Positions 10,331 through 21,975 of a stretch of 64,000 nt of DNA are shown here, piece by piece. The notes beneath the pieces are model-generated. The model was not told the DNA's origin and did no database searches. It saw only the letters and a list, made by a program, of their open reading frames with translations. The stretch comes from Hypholoma sublateritium FD-334 SS-4 (lineage: Eukaryota > Basidiomycota > Agaricomycetes > Agaricales > Strophariaceae), in NCBI GenBank assembly GCA_000827495.1, contig KN817527.1, positions 64,132 through 128,131 of the forward strand, read 5' to 3'. The position numbers and the translations under genes were made by a program. How positions within the stretch are numbered: the stretch's first letter is position 1; every line of letters starts with the position of its first letter.

Positions 10331-11520
10331 GCGACTTTCTTTGTCTTGAGACATAACCACTTCCATCGCAGCATTTGACACTGAAGAGTCGAAATGTGTC
10401 GATGGGTGCAGGTGAGCTTTTCATTCGATTGTTAAGTTACGTCCACGATGATGAGCTACAGGTGTCGCCGCCGTCGTCCGTCGTCTGCTCGTCGCGCACC
10501 GAGGTCCGACATGCATCCCACTCCCACATGTACCCACTTCATCATGGGCGTAGCACTCGTGCACGGTAATCGCTCTGCGTCTGGCGTTTCTTGTAATAGT
10601 GTGGCTCACATTTTGTGCGGAGCGCAGGCGTCCGCCGTGTATCTCTCCCGTCCCTCTTCCTAACGTCTGCGTCGTGCCCCATAGTTCCGCGGAGGGGCTA
10701 GAGGCTTTTATCGTAGCAGTTCAATGACGTATCACAGCGCACACAGCGCGTACGCCGCCCCACGCGCTGGCGTGGACCGTGATACGGATGGTTCACGATA
10801 TCTGCCCCGCATTTCCCCGCGTTCGCGTGTCCCTCCTCCCGCATCCCATGCTCCCCGTGACTCCGCCGGACGGTACCGCGAGTCCGCAGCTGTCCAATAT
10901 TTTCATCACCTCGTGCGACGCTTGCCGCTCGCCGCTGCGCTGTGCGTGCGGTCCAGCTCACGCGGTGACCATTTGTTCTGCGCGGCGACGCGTTCGGTTT
11001 GCCGCGTCTGTGACTTCGCTTTTAAGAGACTTACATTCTAACTTCTTCACCTTCGTGTGTTGTTCTCCGTTCACTTGTGGCTGGTGCGGTACTGTGGGTT
11101 TACGTTGTTGGGGATTATGGTAGAAATGTAGGGACTTAGTATGGGCTTGAAACGTGGTCACCGCACGAGGACAGTAAAGGATATATGCAAATAAAATAAA
11201 ATATGAATAATCCATAAACCGAAAGGATATCAAGAAAATGAAATAAAAAGGGACACGAAAAAGAAGAGTGTACAGAGAGCTGCATGGTAGAAAGAATACA
11301 TAGGGAAAAGAACAAACGGCAGCCGTGGCAATTGTTCGGACTCATTGTGTTGGTGAGTCGTCCTTGGCTATGAGAATTCTGAAAAATGTTCATAGATCTC
11401 GCGCTGATGAGTCACTACTCATTGAGTACAATCAATATATGTATCTACGGTACGTCAGACGAGGAACCGGAACCTTCATTGAACATACATACGCAGCGTA
11501 AGGCAGGCCAAACGCACGAG
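10331..11520 (+). repeat. Macro-repeat copy C, segments W/T/U with deletion
   Basis: Third copy. W sequence (through about 10571) jumps directly into T sequence, skipping about 540 bp present in copy B. It continues collinearly with copy B to the next P unit. No gene is visible. Confidence 0.55.
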
Positions 11521-12700
11521 ATATTTTTAGTCGACTCCGGCCCGGAGATCGATGTAGCCGCGGAGCCTAGACCTCTTCACTTGTTTCCTCATCGCTTATC
11601 TCTCTAGCTGGACGCCAACTGGGAACAATCGATATCGTACGATCTTTCGATGAAATCCCCACGCGGGAAATATGGTTCAACGACTTGTTTGGGACGCTTA
11701 CCTTGAAGCTGTGACAGGCAACGTGGCTGCGTGAGTGTATCCGTCCATCGATCTCCCAGCATCGTCCTAGACGTGAAAATGAGCATCCGATATAGTCTTG
11801 ATAGCTCTGTGGCTAGTTAATAAGCGTCAATATATAAAGGTGGCCAGCAGCCAGATCTCCAGCACCCACCATCATGATCACGGATTCTACCCCCATTGTC
11901 TGCACTGCGCAAGCTACCACTAAGTTCCACTCGCTTGCGCTGCGTCGTATTGGGCACAATGCTGGTGTGTGGTAAAGGACCATAATTTCTCGCCGGTGCA
12001 TACACTGTAGGCAGTGAATACTTGACGCCGCCGCCGCCGCCGATCAGAGGCCCTGGCGCGTAGGCACCGTCGTCTTCCTACCCCCCTCCTCTCGTCAGTC
12101 TCCATTTATCGATCACCCATCCCCGTGCTTGGATAAAATGCGGCTACGGCTACGTCAAGGCTACGTATAAAGGCAAGCAGCACCCACATCTTCAGTACCG
12201 ACTACGATGATCACGGAGTGTGCTGGGATTTCTCCTCTATCCCACTTCATGGATCTGCCTCTGCGCTATCGCCACGCTTCCCCTCAATGCGACCGCCTGC
12301 ATTGGCGTGCGTCGATCATTACCGCGCTCGCAGTGCTTCACCCAGCCGCGGCTCAGCCAGCGCGGTGTGGTCCTGAGTGGAAGATGCAAGACACTTTCCC
12401 GGGTGCATTTGTGCAGCGCCTGCACAGCCATATACGCAACTCCGCCCTATATTCATGCTCATCGACATCGTCTATCCACCGCGGGCGCTGAAGCGCGGAT
12501 GACCCGCAGTAGTGACACAGACGCACACATGGGCTTTACCTTACCTCAATGGATATCACCGCGGGGCACACAGCCACGCGCACCGTCTGCACTCTCCAGC
12601 CAGACGGGCCACGCAGACGCTGCTGCAGACCTCGACTCTGGGCAGTATGTGCTCATTCGCTTGGTGATGGCAAATCACGAATGTGTCGCTTCGTGACGGC
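11521..12700 (+). repeat. P unit 3 (plus orientation, degenerate)
   Basis: Contains the TATTTTTAG/CCGGCCCGGA block (11523-11547), ATCGATCTCCCA (11747-11758) and a TATA-like site (about 11833). Similarity to other P units then weakens; a second TATA-like GTATAAAGG occurs near 12166. No polyglutamine ORF follows. Confidence 0.5.
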
Positions 12701-15010
12701 GAGTGTGCCCTGGACGGAGCGACGCGCGCGAGGAGTGCGGGCGAGGGCTGGGCATCGCAGGAGGGGTGATATGCGGTGGGATGTTCGGAGTCGTTCAATG
12801 CTGCAGGTTGTATATGCGATCGTAATGATAGCGAAGGAGGGGAGCTAACACGAATGGTCGTTGTGTGTCGCGGTTGTACAGGCCATTTTGGATGGATTGC
12901 GAAGGGCCGGCGGGACTCCAGAGTACGTCACTGCAACGGGGGATGAACAGAATCATAGGACGTGCGTATATCTGCACGAGTAACGGCCAATGGGCACATA
13001 AGTACGAAACTTTAAGGACGACGGAGGTGCGCTCACAACATGTGCATACATCTTGAGCTGCATGAATACTCGTCGAGAGCGAAGTCCCGAGGCTCCGCCT
13101 CCGGTCTGGCATCCGAGCGATCGGTGAGACGCGGAGGGGAGCAGATGCGGCGCGTTGGGTTGTGAGGTGGAGGCTCTCAAAGGGGCTCATGAGAGGGGGG
13201 AGCGTATCGGTGTAAGTTCATTTCATGGGCAGAGGGGAGAATAAAGAGCATGGGTGTCGGCCGGCAGGCGGGCGGCTTGGTTGGTAGGATACGAACTTTG
13301 TGCTGTCGATTGTACGCCGGTGGGGAGGCGGCGGCGGGACGGCGGCCGGTGAAACTGCGCCTCGAAGAAATCCGGCGAAGAGTATGCGGGGGATTCGTGG
13401 AAACGGGTGTACGAGAGAGCTTGGGGGAAGAAGGCAAGTACTGTGCTCCGAGTCTTCGCTTTTCAGCATTGAGTGATTTCAGTGATGTGGTACACACTTG
13501 AGATAACGACCGTGCAGCTCCTCGAGTAGCTATACGGGCGTGGAGCGAGGGACTTTGTATCATTTCCGTCTTCGTTATCGTCACGCGTTTGGGCGCGGCG
13601 GAGAGCAGAGCTGGTTGGACGCCGTATCGTGGCGGTGGGGAGAAAAGGACGCGTTGTTTGGTCCAGACGGCGCCGCACGCAGCAGGTATTTTTAGTTGGT
13701 TCCGGCCCGGACATCGCTTTCCTCTTCCAACCTCTTCCTTCGTCCCTCCTTGATCCCTCCCCAATCCTCTCTCTAATTAGGGATGCCAACATTGGCTGAG
13801 TATTGCTCACGACCTATCTATTAAGTATTGACACGCCTCTTGCTTCATTTATATCTCAACGCTGACTTGTTTAGGGCACTCGCCTTGTTGCGCTACGCAA
13901 CGTGGCGGCGTTCATCCAGCCATCGATCTCCTACCACCCTCCCTGCCTTGGAAGCGTGCACCCGATATAACCTCGATAGCTCCGCGACGAAGATGTGGCC
14001 ATGTATAAAGGTGCGCAGCATCCACATCTTCAGCTTCGACCCGGATTCTGCGGGGATTTTCCTTGGCTCTGCCTCCATCATCTGCACTGCACAGATCGCC
14101 ACGGATGTTCCACGCCCGCGCACGTCGTCCTGTCAGGTGCAGCGCTCGTGTGTAGATGTATCTTCTGTTATGCTATATATGTCAGTGCATTCACTTGGAG
14201 TAGTGCCTTGACTCGCAGCGCATCAGCAGTCGCAGTCTAGCCCCGTCCCACTCCCCCTCGCCCATCAGCTCGCGCAATTACCATCACCACCGCACCACAC
14301 ACCCACAGCCGGCGGGCTGCATCTCCCATGCCCGCTGCGCTCGCCTCCACAGGCATGCCGTACGCGTATGGTTGGCTGAAAATCAGTCTGGTCCTCGCTG
14401 GCTGTGGATTCCTGTGCTGCACGACCTCTGACCACTATACCCGCGCCACCGCGCCCGAGACACCGTCACCCCGCGTCCGCCGCCGATGCGCCCCACAGCC
14501 GCTGCAGCGGAAATGTGGACGATTTGCACCATGCGTGCTCCATCAGTGCGGTTCAGGGTGCGCCAGGGGCATATTTTGTTTGCAGTCTCCCTGCAGTGTC
14601 TGCACGTGCGTAGAGTACACGCGACTCAGCCACCCACCGCCATATTTCCTGCTCCCACCACCTCCTATCCACCCGAATATCTTCACGAGGCCCTCGCTGA
14701 TGGCGCGCAGAAGCTTTTGGACGACCTCACAGCCCCCGCAGGCCGCTGCCATATATGCATGCGGCATCGCGGCGTTGTGCTGGAGAGTTTTATCGCGTCT
14801 GCGAGCCTCTCCGCTCGGTCACCGAAGCGTTGCCAATCGCGTGTACATACACCCCCGCTCAAGCTCCAGCCTGTGCATCGTGCGCGCGCGGTGAATATAA
14901 AATTGGATTGCTCCAGCGGGGTTACGTACCCATGTGCGTGCGGCGACGTCTCGACGTTGTTTTTATTTTTGTTTTATTTTATGGAGGATTGTTATTGTAC
15001 GTAAGGGTGT
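12701..15010 (+). repeat. S segment plus P unit 4 (plus orientation)
   Basis: The S part (about 12950-13680) matches inverted S parts at 24.6-25.2, 27.3-28.4, 30.0-31.4 and 32.9-33.5 kb. It ends with GGACGCGTTGTTTGGTC (13648-13664), followed by TATTTTTAG and CCGGCCCGGA (13688-13712). P then carries ATCGATCTCC (13922-13931), GTATAAAGG (about 14001) and the core motif (14350-14371). This is the fullest plus-oriented unit. I see no conserved reading frame. Confidence 0.55.
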
Positions 15011-15459
15011 GCCACCGTGCGTAGGTCAATATATCTCATTCAATTTTCGGCAGCTCGTTTTGTGTAAAGCATCCCTCAATCTCGAGAACATGAATGTCAT
15101 CGTCGAAGGGACATCAAGAATATCAATGAACACCGTTCCGGATTGGGCTTGACCACCGCACGCGCTACAGCGTTGAAACAATGATAATAGAATTCGTGGC
15201 GAATCTGGTGTAATGAAACTTGAATATATGAGGAAATATTACATTTTTCCGAGGAATAAGTTTACGATACAAGATCAATATAGGATGGAGATGCGAGAGC
15301 AGATAGACGCAACCCCGAAGTTCAAGGATGTAGATCGAGGTATGAGTGCAAGAACGCACTTGGTCCGTACCCTCGTCAACTGCAAGAAGGCTTGACTCTC
15401 GCATGGATATTGCTGCGCGGGTGCTGATCTAAGAAAAATGGATATAATATGTAATGCGG
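15011..15459. other. Intergenic, nothing recognised
   Basis: AT-rich sequence downstream of the F-box gene. I see no gene, repeat or RNA structure I can support. Confidence 0.5.
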
Positions 15460-17163
15460 TTACTCAATTGTTACTACAACATCTAATCCCGCTGCTGCCT
15501 TTTGCGAAACAAGATCCAATATCTGGTGGTGTTTCTCCGTCGCCTTTATACCTCCGATCATAGCAATGTGAACCCTTTTCCATGGTAAGATATTTGGCCT
15601 GGTAATCCCTCTTTGTCTGCCCGCAAAAAATAGATGCAGTGTTTGCAGAGAGACGTTGATATTTCCTGTGAAATTGAAATTCTGCAGGCGCGGACAAAGA
15701 AAACCGACATCATCTTCTTCAACAAATGAACGCAGGAAGCTATCGGCATCATGAGTTCTGCCTCTAGACGGTCCAGGATAAACGGAGAGTACAGTGAGTA
15801 AAGGGCACTGGCGGAGCAATTTCGTCATGACCGACAGTGATGTGTCGTCTTGCAAGCAGGGAAGAGAAAGTTCCTGAATACGTGGCGACCGTTTGAAGAA
15901 ATCCGACAGGGAGAGATTGAGGAATATGTGACGGAGGTCACATATCTCTAGAAATGGTGCAATAATTAGATCGAGTATACTGGGACCTCCAGACGAGGTC
16001 CTTTCCGAAGGAAATTCATCGAGAATCAAAGTCTTCAGAAAGGGAAGGCCAATTTCAGTGTGATAATGTTCTTCTGAGTTATGTAAGCCCACAACAATGT
16101 CACAGGATACTAGGCACTTGGTTTGATGAAGAATTCTTGCTATTGCGCTTTTTGAATAGCATCTATTGGTGTGATACATTCCGCGGAGCGTAATGGAAGT
16201 AAGGACAGCCCAATTGATGGTGAACATTTGGACAGCGTGCGGTGTTTGCAGTGTTACATGTCTGAGTGATGGTATTGTGTGGAATTCACTGTCGCTGAAC
16301 ACAGTATTCGAATTTAAACAGTCAAGACGAAGGGTTACCGATTGGAGCAGGGGAACATCGACGGCCGTCAAGGCGGCGATGTGAATCATGGATATGCATG
16401 GGACTCTACACCATGAATCGAATTGAAGCTCTTTCCAGCGAGTTGAATAACTGAGAAGTGTGTCGAGAAGGATGTTCAATTGACCATATTCAGAGCTTTC
16501 CAAGTCTAAAATTGCGTATGTTGAACTGGTGTCCACAATGGATACAGTCAGAGCCAGGCTTCCCGCTCGCTCGAACCATTTTCTAGCCTTCTGAGCGAGA
16601 ATTAAATAAGCCCGATCATACTCCTCAGGATTGTAACAATGGAATGCATCGATTAAAATTTTCATAGAGGCCCAGATGCGTGGTGTTGTCAGCGCGATGT
16701 TTCGCAGTCCGATGGAGATCTGTGCGAGAGTGTAAGGCAATGGGGTGCTGCCAAGGTAATACAATTTGGGGATTTCGCCTTCAACGCATGCAATGCATAT
16801 CTCGCGAAGCACGTCCTCTGGGACATGTCGAAAGGGAGAGAAAACTCGACGATGGCCAGCAAAAGTTTCCAAGATCGCCGCCTCCTCCTCGCGCAGGCGC
16901 TGCAGCTTGATTTCGGCCTGTTCAACCTGCAACTTCAATTCCTGGATGTGGGCTACGGTGGCTGATATCTGTGTTTCTACGGTCTTCAATTTTGCGTTGG
17001 TGTTAGCTATAGACTCCTGGATTATCGCCGTTTCTTGGTCTGTAGGCGGTCGGTTGGTTTTGAGCAACAATTCCAGAACTGAATCGCCTGCCGTTACAGA
17101 ACATCAGTGGGCTTATAAGTTACACATAGCCCGCGGCTCACTGGTAAACATGGCCTGATCCAT
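15460..17163 (-). CDS. F-box-like protein with N-terminal coiled coil, 549 aa
   Basis: Likely substrate adaptor of an SCF ubiquitin ligase. Two exons: 17163-17142 (MDQAMFT plus one base) and 17087-15460, with a 54-bp intron; the splice keeps frame. Residues about 15-80 form a heptad-rich coiled coil ending in a LQRLREEEAAI stretch. The F-box follows at about 85-140, starting near VPEDVLREI and including the LALTTPR-type helix, here IALTTPRIW. The rest is a leucine-rich region without a named domain. This coiled coil plus F-box layout is the common, highly expanded agaricomycete F-box family. The frame is intact. It lies alone between oppositely oriented repeat arrays. The substrate cannot be inferred. 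Confidence 0.85.
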
Positions 17164-18760
17164 TCCTGATCGCTTTTGGATGTTATTGAGGAGGAGAATT
17201 CGAGTGAGTTGAGACTGGAGTGCTAATCGATGGGTGAGTGCAACGTGTCGATTTCGTCAGTATTTTAGCCCGCCTTATTAACTCACACGCGACAAATATA
17301 GATACGCACTGGTTGTCTATTTATCACTTCGGGTTATCGCAAACTGGAGTGTCGGTATGTATATTGATATGCCTATTTACTACTGAATTCATGCCACTGT
17401 GGGACGAACAGATTTGTTTCGCCAAGGTATCTCCGGGACGCACCCGTCCTCCGAGAGCGATCGCGGATGCTGCAGCGGATCGCGCGATGCTCCAAGTACT
17501 GCGGGGACACGACATCGCAAAGTCGCGTGTATGCGGACCAGATGTTGAGCAGGTCCCTGTGAGCGTCGATGAACCTTAGTACACGGCACGGACCATGTAC
17601 GGAAGAGGCGCATCGGCACGTGTGTTCGTCGCTGAGGCGGAGGGCCGTGCCAAGTCAGGATGTAAGGTGTCAACTGGACACCCTCTGCCCGACGCTGTAC
17701 ACGGGGCCCGGCGAACACGGATATGTAGAAGACGAGCGCGTGCGCTGGCCGGAGGTGCGTCGCTGGGAGTGCGCCGTGTGCGCGGCGGCGGTATTAACCT
17801 GTACAAGAGGGAGATTCCAGCGGCGGCGGTGGGCCGCCGATGGGGCTTTACAACCTATGCAAGTTCCGTGTGGATGGAGGCGGACGTGCGCGCCATAAAT
17901 GCTCGATAGAATTTGAACAGATATACTTATATTCTACGGCGCGTGAGTATGCAGCGATTTTGGACGGTGGATATGTTTACCTAGAGTTTATCTTGATCTG
18001 TAAGCTCGCGTTGGCTGGAATAACGCAGTATCTGCACTAACCGGACGAATCTTGGCGACGCGGCACGCATGTCGAGGGTTCGAACGTGCAGTCTGTGGCC
18101 GAGCCAGGTGGTTGGAAGAATAGGCTGGGGTTTAGGATGAGTCGATGTATCATCGCCCGGGGGTTGCGCCTGAGCGAGCAACTGGAAATTATATATAAGC
18201 ATGCATAAAATCGATAATGGTGGCGGCGTACTCAAAGTGTATTAGCTGGATAGCTCTTCGAGCAGTCGCTGTGCGCGGAGTGCAGGGGCTGGGGAGTAGA
18301 GGCCCTGAACGGGACGGGGCACTGGCTGTTGTATGCGCGAGTTGGGGGAAAGTGCATTGGCTTAGGTTCATTTTGTGGGCAGAGGGAAGTAGAAGGGGTG
18401 GCATGCGCTAGCGGGCAGGCGAATTGATTGGCGGCTAAACAAGGTTTACGTTATCGATTGTGTGCGGGATGGGAGGCGGCGGCCGGGTGGTTGAGCGTGA
18501 CAGTAGCGTCGGGAAAACAGCCAAACGTGGGGGATTGTGATACGAAGGGGAGGTGAAAACTTTCAACGAGGCTCGCATGTTCTCGTGCGAGGAAGGCGGA
18601 GGTGGGCAGGGATTGTGTTCTTTGCTTGTCAGTCTGAGACGCCGTGCAGTTCCTGCCATAGCGGGCGCAGCGCAATAGTGTTCTTTTTCGGCTGCTTTGG
18701 GGCCTCATTGGGGACTACAGTATACGAACGGTGCTGCGTAAGCGCTGTTTCAAATGATAT
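17164..18760 (+). repeat. Repeat-derived region with a truncated S copy
   Basis: The part from about 18340 to 18660 resembles the S segment at 13205-13520: shared GGTTCATTTTGTGGGCAGAG-like start, a GGGCAGGCG stretch and a GGGAGGCGGCGG stretch. The part from 17164 to about 18330 has only short GC-rich frames and nothing recognisable. Confidence 0.4.
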
Positions 18761-19915
18761 TTGCCCTGCAGTAGGCTGATTCGAATGAGTGGGGGCAATA
18801 TTTGACGAGAGACAAACATACATCAATCCGCGTACTCGCACCGCCTACGGCAACCACATAATTGTGATCAGTTGAAGACTTTGGGGCTTCGGTACTGGAG
18901 CTCGCCACAGGCGCAGTCAATTCCGGCGCAGGTCGTACCTGGCGTCGATTTGTGGGTTTCGCGTTGGGATGCTTCTTCAAGCTATAGATACAAGTAAATC
19001 AATTGCGAAAGAAACACCACGAAAAAAAACGTATTACGCATTTCGTTCGCGCTTCTTTTCTCGCTTTCATAATCCTCGCTGATCAACGGTATAAAGCATG
19101 CATCACGGAGATACACATGAAGTCTGACCTTGGGTCTATGGTTCTCCCGGCGTGCGCACGGGCCCAGGGAAGAGCAAAGGTGTGAATCATGCCACGCGCA
19201 AGTGGGGCGAAAGCAGGGGACAAGCAAGGAAAAAGGGTTTTCCCATCAATAGGTTGGATATCCGAAAGAGGAAAAACAGAAGACGAGAGCTCAGAAAGGA
19301 AGTACAACGTTCGACGCAATGTTCAATCCCCAAAGCACGTAATCATTTTTGTCTATTATCATATTCATACAGTACAACTCCCTCGCTTGATCAATGTTCC
19401 AATAGCTCTGCACTCATGTCAGGGACAGTATATTGCGGAATATATTGAAATATGAATGTGTATAATCATCACTACAACCCAGACCTTCAACTTTTAAATT
19501 ACGTTATGATTTTACACATACTCATAATTATACTGACAGGTTTGGTGAATTTTACGCTTCTCGAAGTGGTAAGCAAGATGAAAATCTACAACTTGAAGTG
19601 CGCCTATTTACCCCAAATCTAAACTTTGTAATCTGTCTAAGCTACTTACATGCAATATGTGCGTATTTGGGTAAATTCTCATATCAAAACAAAACAAGAT
19701 TCCGATTTTAATTTTGAAACCACATGCCTGTGGCTCCTCAATTTTCATCACTCGCCGACCTGATTCTTGTAGCGATGGAAATAGTGCATCTAATACAGCT
19801 CAGCGAGGTCAATAAGACATGCTGAAACTATGTCTGTGTCTCCTCAATATTATCATATGTAGACCAATCCAGTCCAGCTGTGAAGCATGTGAAGAATTGT
19901 TTTAGTAAATTACAA
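18761..19915. other. Intergenic, no supported gene
   Basis: Short frames only. A minus-strand piece ending near 18985 (reading LKKHPNAKPTNRR after an acceptor-like CTATAG) could be a stray exon, but no partner exons or domain support it. The stretch from 19460 to 19915 is AT-rich and featureless. Confidence 0.35.
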
Positions 19916-20699
19916 TCAATACACGCCAGGAATGAGTCGATACGGTACCACCTCTGCCCACTGATCCCATTTCGTCCCAAATTCCTTTCGCAGTAGCTCA
20001 TCCTCTTTCTGCGGCCGTGTTATAATCATTCCCATAAAGAAGGAGAATATCATAAATGACGGCATGATAAAGAGCCAGGATATTTTCCTCTCGTAAAACC
20101 TGCTCTCCACCAGCCACGCCCCGGATGTCGTGTGCCACAAGAAGTTTCCTAAGTACTTGAGGAACGCCGTTGTATAAGCGGGGTGGCGCACAATCGAATA
20201 TGGACCGGTCGTGATGAGCTTGTGATCTTTCAAAATGGCGACGTGGAATGTGAAATGCCGCCCGAGCGCGCGGAAGCACAAGTAGCGCCCACAGTTTGCT
20301 GAAATGGAAAGGAGTGCACCAAACACACGTAGTGGTGGGTAGGAGATGGACGGCCTGGCAGAGTTGTCCAACAGAAACAAATCCAGTAGGGTATGGTTTG
20401 CTTGGATGGCAAGCTTGGAGTCGGGATACTGCTGAACGAGCGCAGACGCAACGAGGAGAGATATCTCCATCACAGCGTGCGCCCAGCAAGAATACTTGAC
20501 AAGCACAATGCGAGATCAGCCGAGTTCCTGTGATTGCGTGGCCGCTCACCTTATAGATCAAGACGCAAGAGGCCGTGAATATCGTGTAGTCTCCCGCTTT
20601 TTGTTGCTCCTTCGGCGCAGGTGGGTGTGGAGGCGTGCTCACGATATGTGTTCCGATTGCCACAGAGAGATTCAAAAGCACAGGGATCAGAAATGCCAT
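19916..20699 (-). CDS. ICMT-family methyltransferase, copy 1, 242 aa
   Basis: Isoprenylcysteine carboxyl methyltransferase family: transfers a methyl group from S-adenosylmethionine to the C-terminal carboxyl of a prenylated cysteine, in the endoplasmic reticulum membrane. Exon 1 is 20699-20550 (50 codons ending IYK); exon 2 is 20494-19916, starting YSCWAH; the intron is 55 bp. Hydrophobic segments fit a multi-pass membrane protein of STE14 size. The family signature GPYSIVRHPAY is at residues about 147-157 and the acidic KEDELL at about 213-218. It ends LIPGVY like the three other copies in this window. The frame is intact. It is much closer to copy 4 (49 kb) than to copies 2 and 3, and the match extends into both flanks, so one is a transposed duplicate of the other. 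Whether its substrate is a mating pheromone or Ras-like GTPases is unknown. Confidence 0.88.
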
Positions 20700-21975
20700 G
20701 GTGGATGAGGCATAGAACAGGGTCGGATGGCGATTGCTCGGACATGATATGATAGTCTATTTTTGCCGGACGTCCGGACGGTGTGGATCATGCATTTACT
20801 CTATATTTAGATTACAGGACCTCACGATTCGACAATTTACAGCGGCACTGAGCTCCGCCTATATCCGCTATTTTCACGGATTCAGGTACCAAAAAATAAC
20901 GCGCACTTATGTTTGGTACGTCTATTTTCCAATTAACGACACTCGGAGACCTGGCGCACATGCGTGGTATGAGTCGACGTGAACTGCAGCGGCGGCATAT
21001 CTGGCAATAGCTATCATCCGCATGCGGCACGCCTGTGAAGGACAGTATAACGTAGCAAGGAAGATGAGAACAGGCGCAGACCCGTCGCTGTGGGTCCGTG
21101 GCGCGGTGGTGACGGTGCTTCCGTGATAGTGGCAAGAAATGATGAGGGGGCTGGGAACTGGGGATAAGGGAGACGGGCTGTATGCGGATTAATGTTCGCG
21201 GTGATGTGCGCCATGAACGTAGATGAGAGGAGTTGGGTAGTGGATGGGGGCGATAGCGCCGACGTGCGTCTATGCGATTGGGGTGAAAGACTATACGCAG
21301 GACACACGCAGCGACCGCTAATTAGACCTTGCGCACCGCATACAGACACGGCGCACGTATTATACGTTGCGCGCTTGAAATCAAGTCATGCAATCGCTCT
21401 ATATGCTGCGCGATCGCTGTCTCCGGGTGGCGGCGGCGAGCCTTGTATGCACTGCTCCTAGTGCATGCACCGACGCACATTGATCAGCACCATCGATACC
21501 ACACGCAAGCGCTGCATCGGACACGATTCAGCGCGTGCGAGTGGAACACTGGTGATGATGTGCGCCTTGCAGACAACGGGGGCATGAGCAAAGGAGACTC
21601 CACAGTCAGCGAGGTCAGCGCTGCAGAAATGAATGTTGCTTGTCTTTATACGTTGTCTGGTCTTCATATTAGACCCATTTATATGGATATTTTTTACGCC
21701 GAGTACGGTAGTTATAAAGGCTGGGAGATCGATGGACAGACAATGGAATCAAGGCATGCTGCGTATTCCGATAGGCAAGCGATGCGGAACAAGTCATCCG
21801 TCCATCGGGAATTTCCCGATCTACAGATCGAGCGAGACAAAATGGTGGAACACGACTCGGGCATGCAAGTAGAGAGACGCGGCGAAAGTGCCAGGATCCA
21901 GGTAACAATTAAGAAGTACTGAATTGCAACACCCCGCGCTGCAGCAATCCCCGGGCCGGTGACCTAAAAATAGCT
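20700..21975 (-). repeat. ICMT flank and P unit 5 (minus orientation)
   Basis: The first about 80 bp match the upstream flank of ICMT copy 4. From about 20980 a degraded P unit reads leftward: core motif near 21019-21036, TGGGAGATCGAT at 21722-21733, and the terminal block GGGCCGGTGAC..CTAAAAATAG at 21953-21972. A 197-codon plus-strand frame across it is antisense to the repeat and not considered a gene. Confidence 0.45.

Noticed and set aside
18060..18110. tRNA-like B box (GGGTTCGAAC) near 18078; similar strings at 38886 and 57244
   Set aside because: No A box, acceptor stem or cloverleaf could be matched around them.
18750..18985. Possible exon reading LKKHPNAKPTNRR (part of a zinc-finger-like gene?)
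   Set aside because: No cysteine pair or matching exon upstream. One basic stretch is not enough.
21329..21922. 197-codon plus-strand frame
   Set aside because: It lies antisense across a degenerate P unit, and other copies of the unit do not keep it open.
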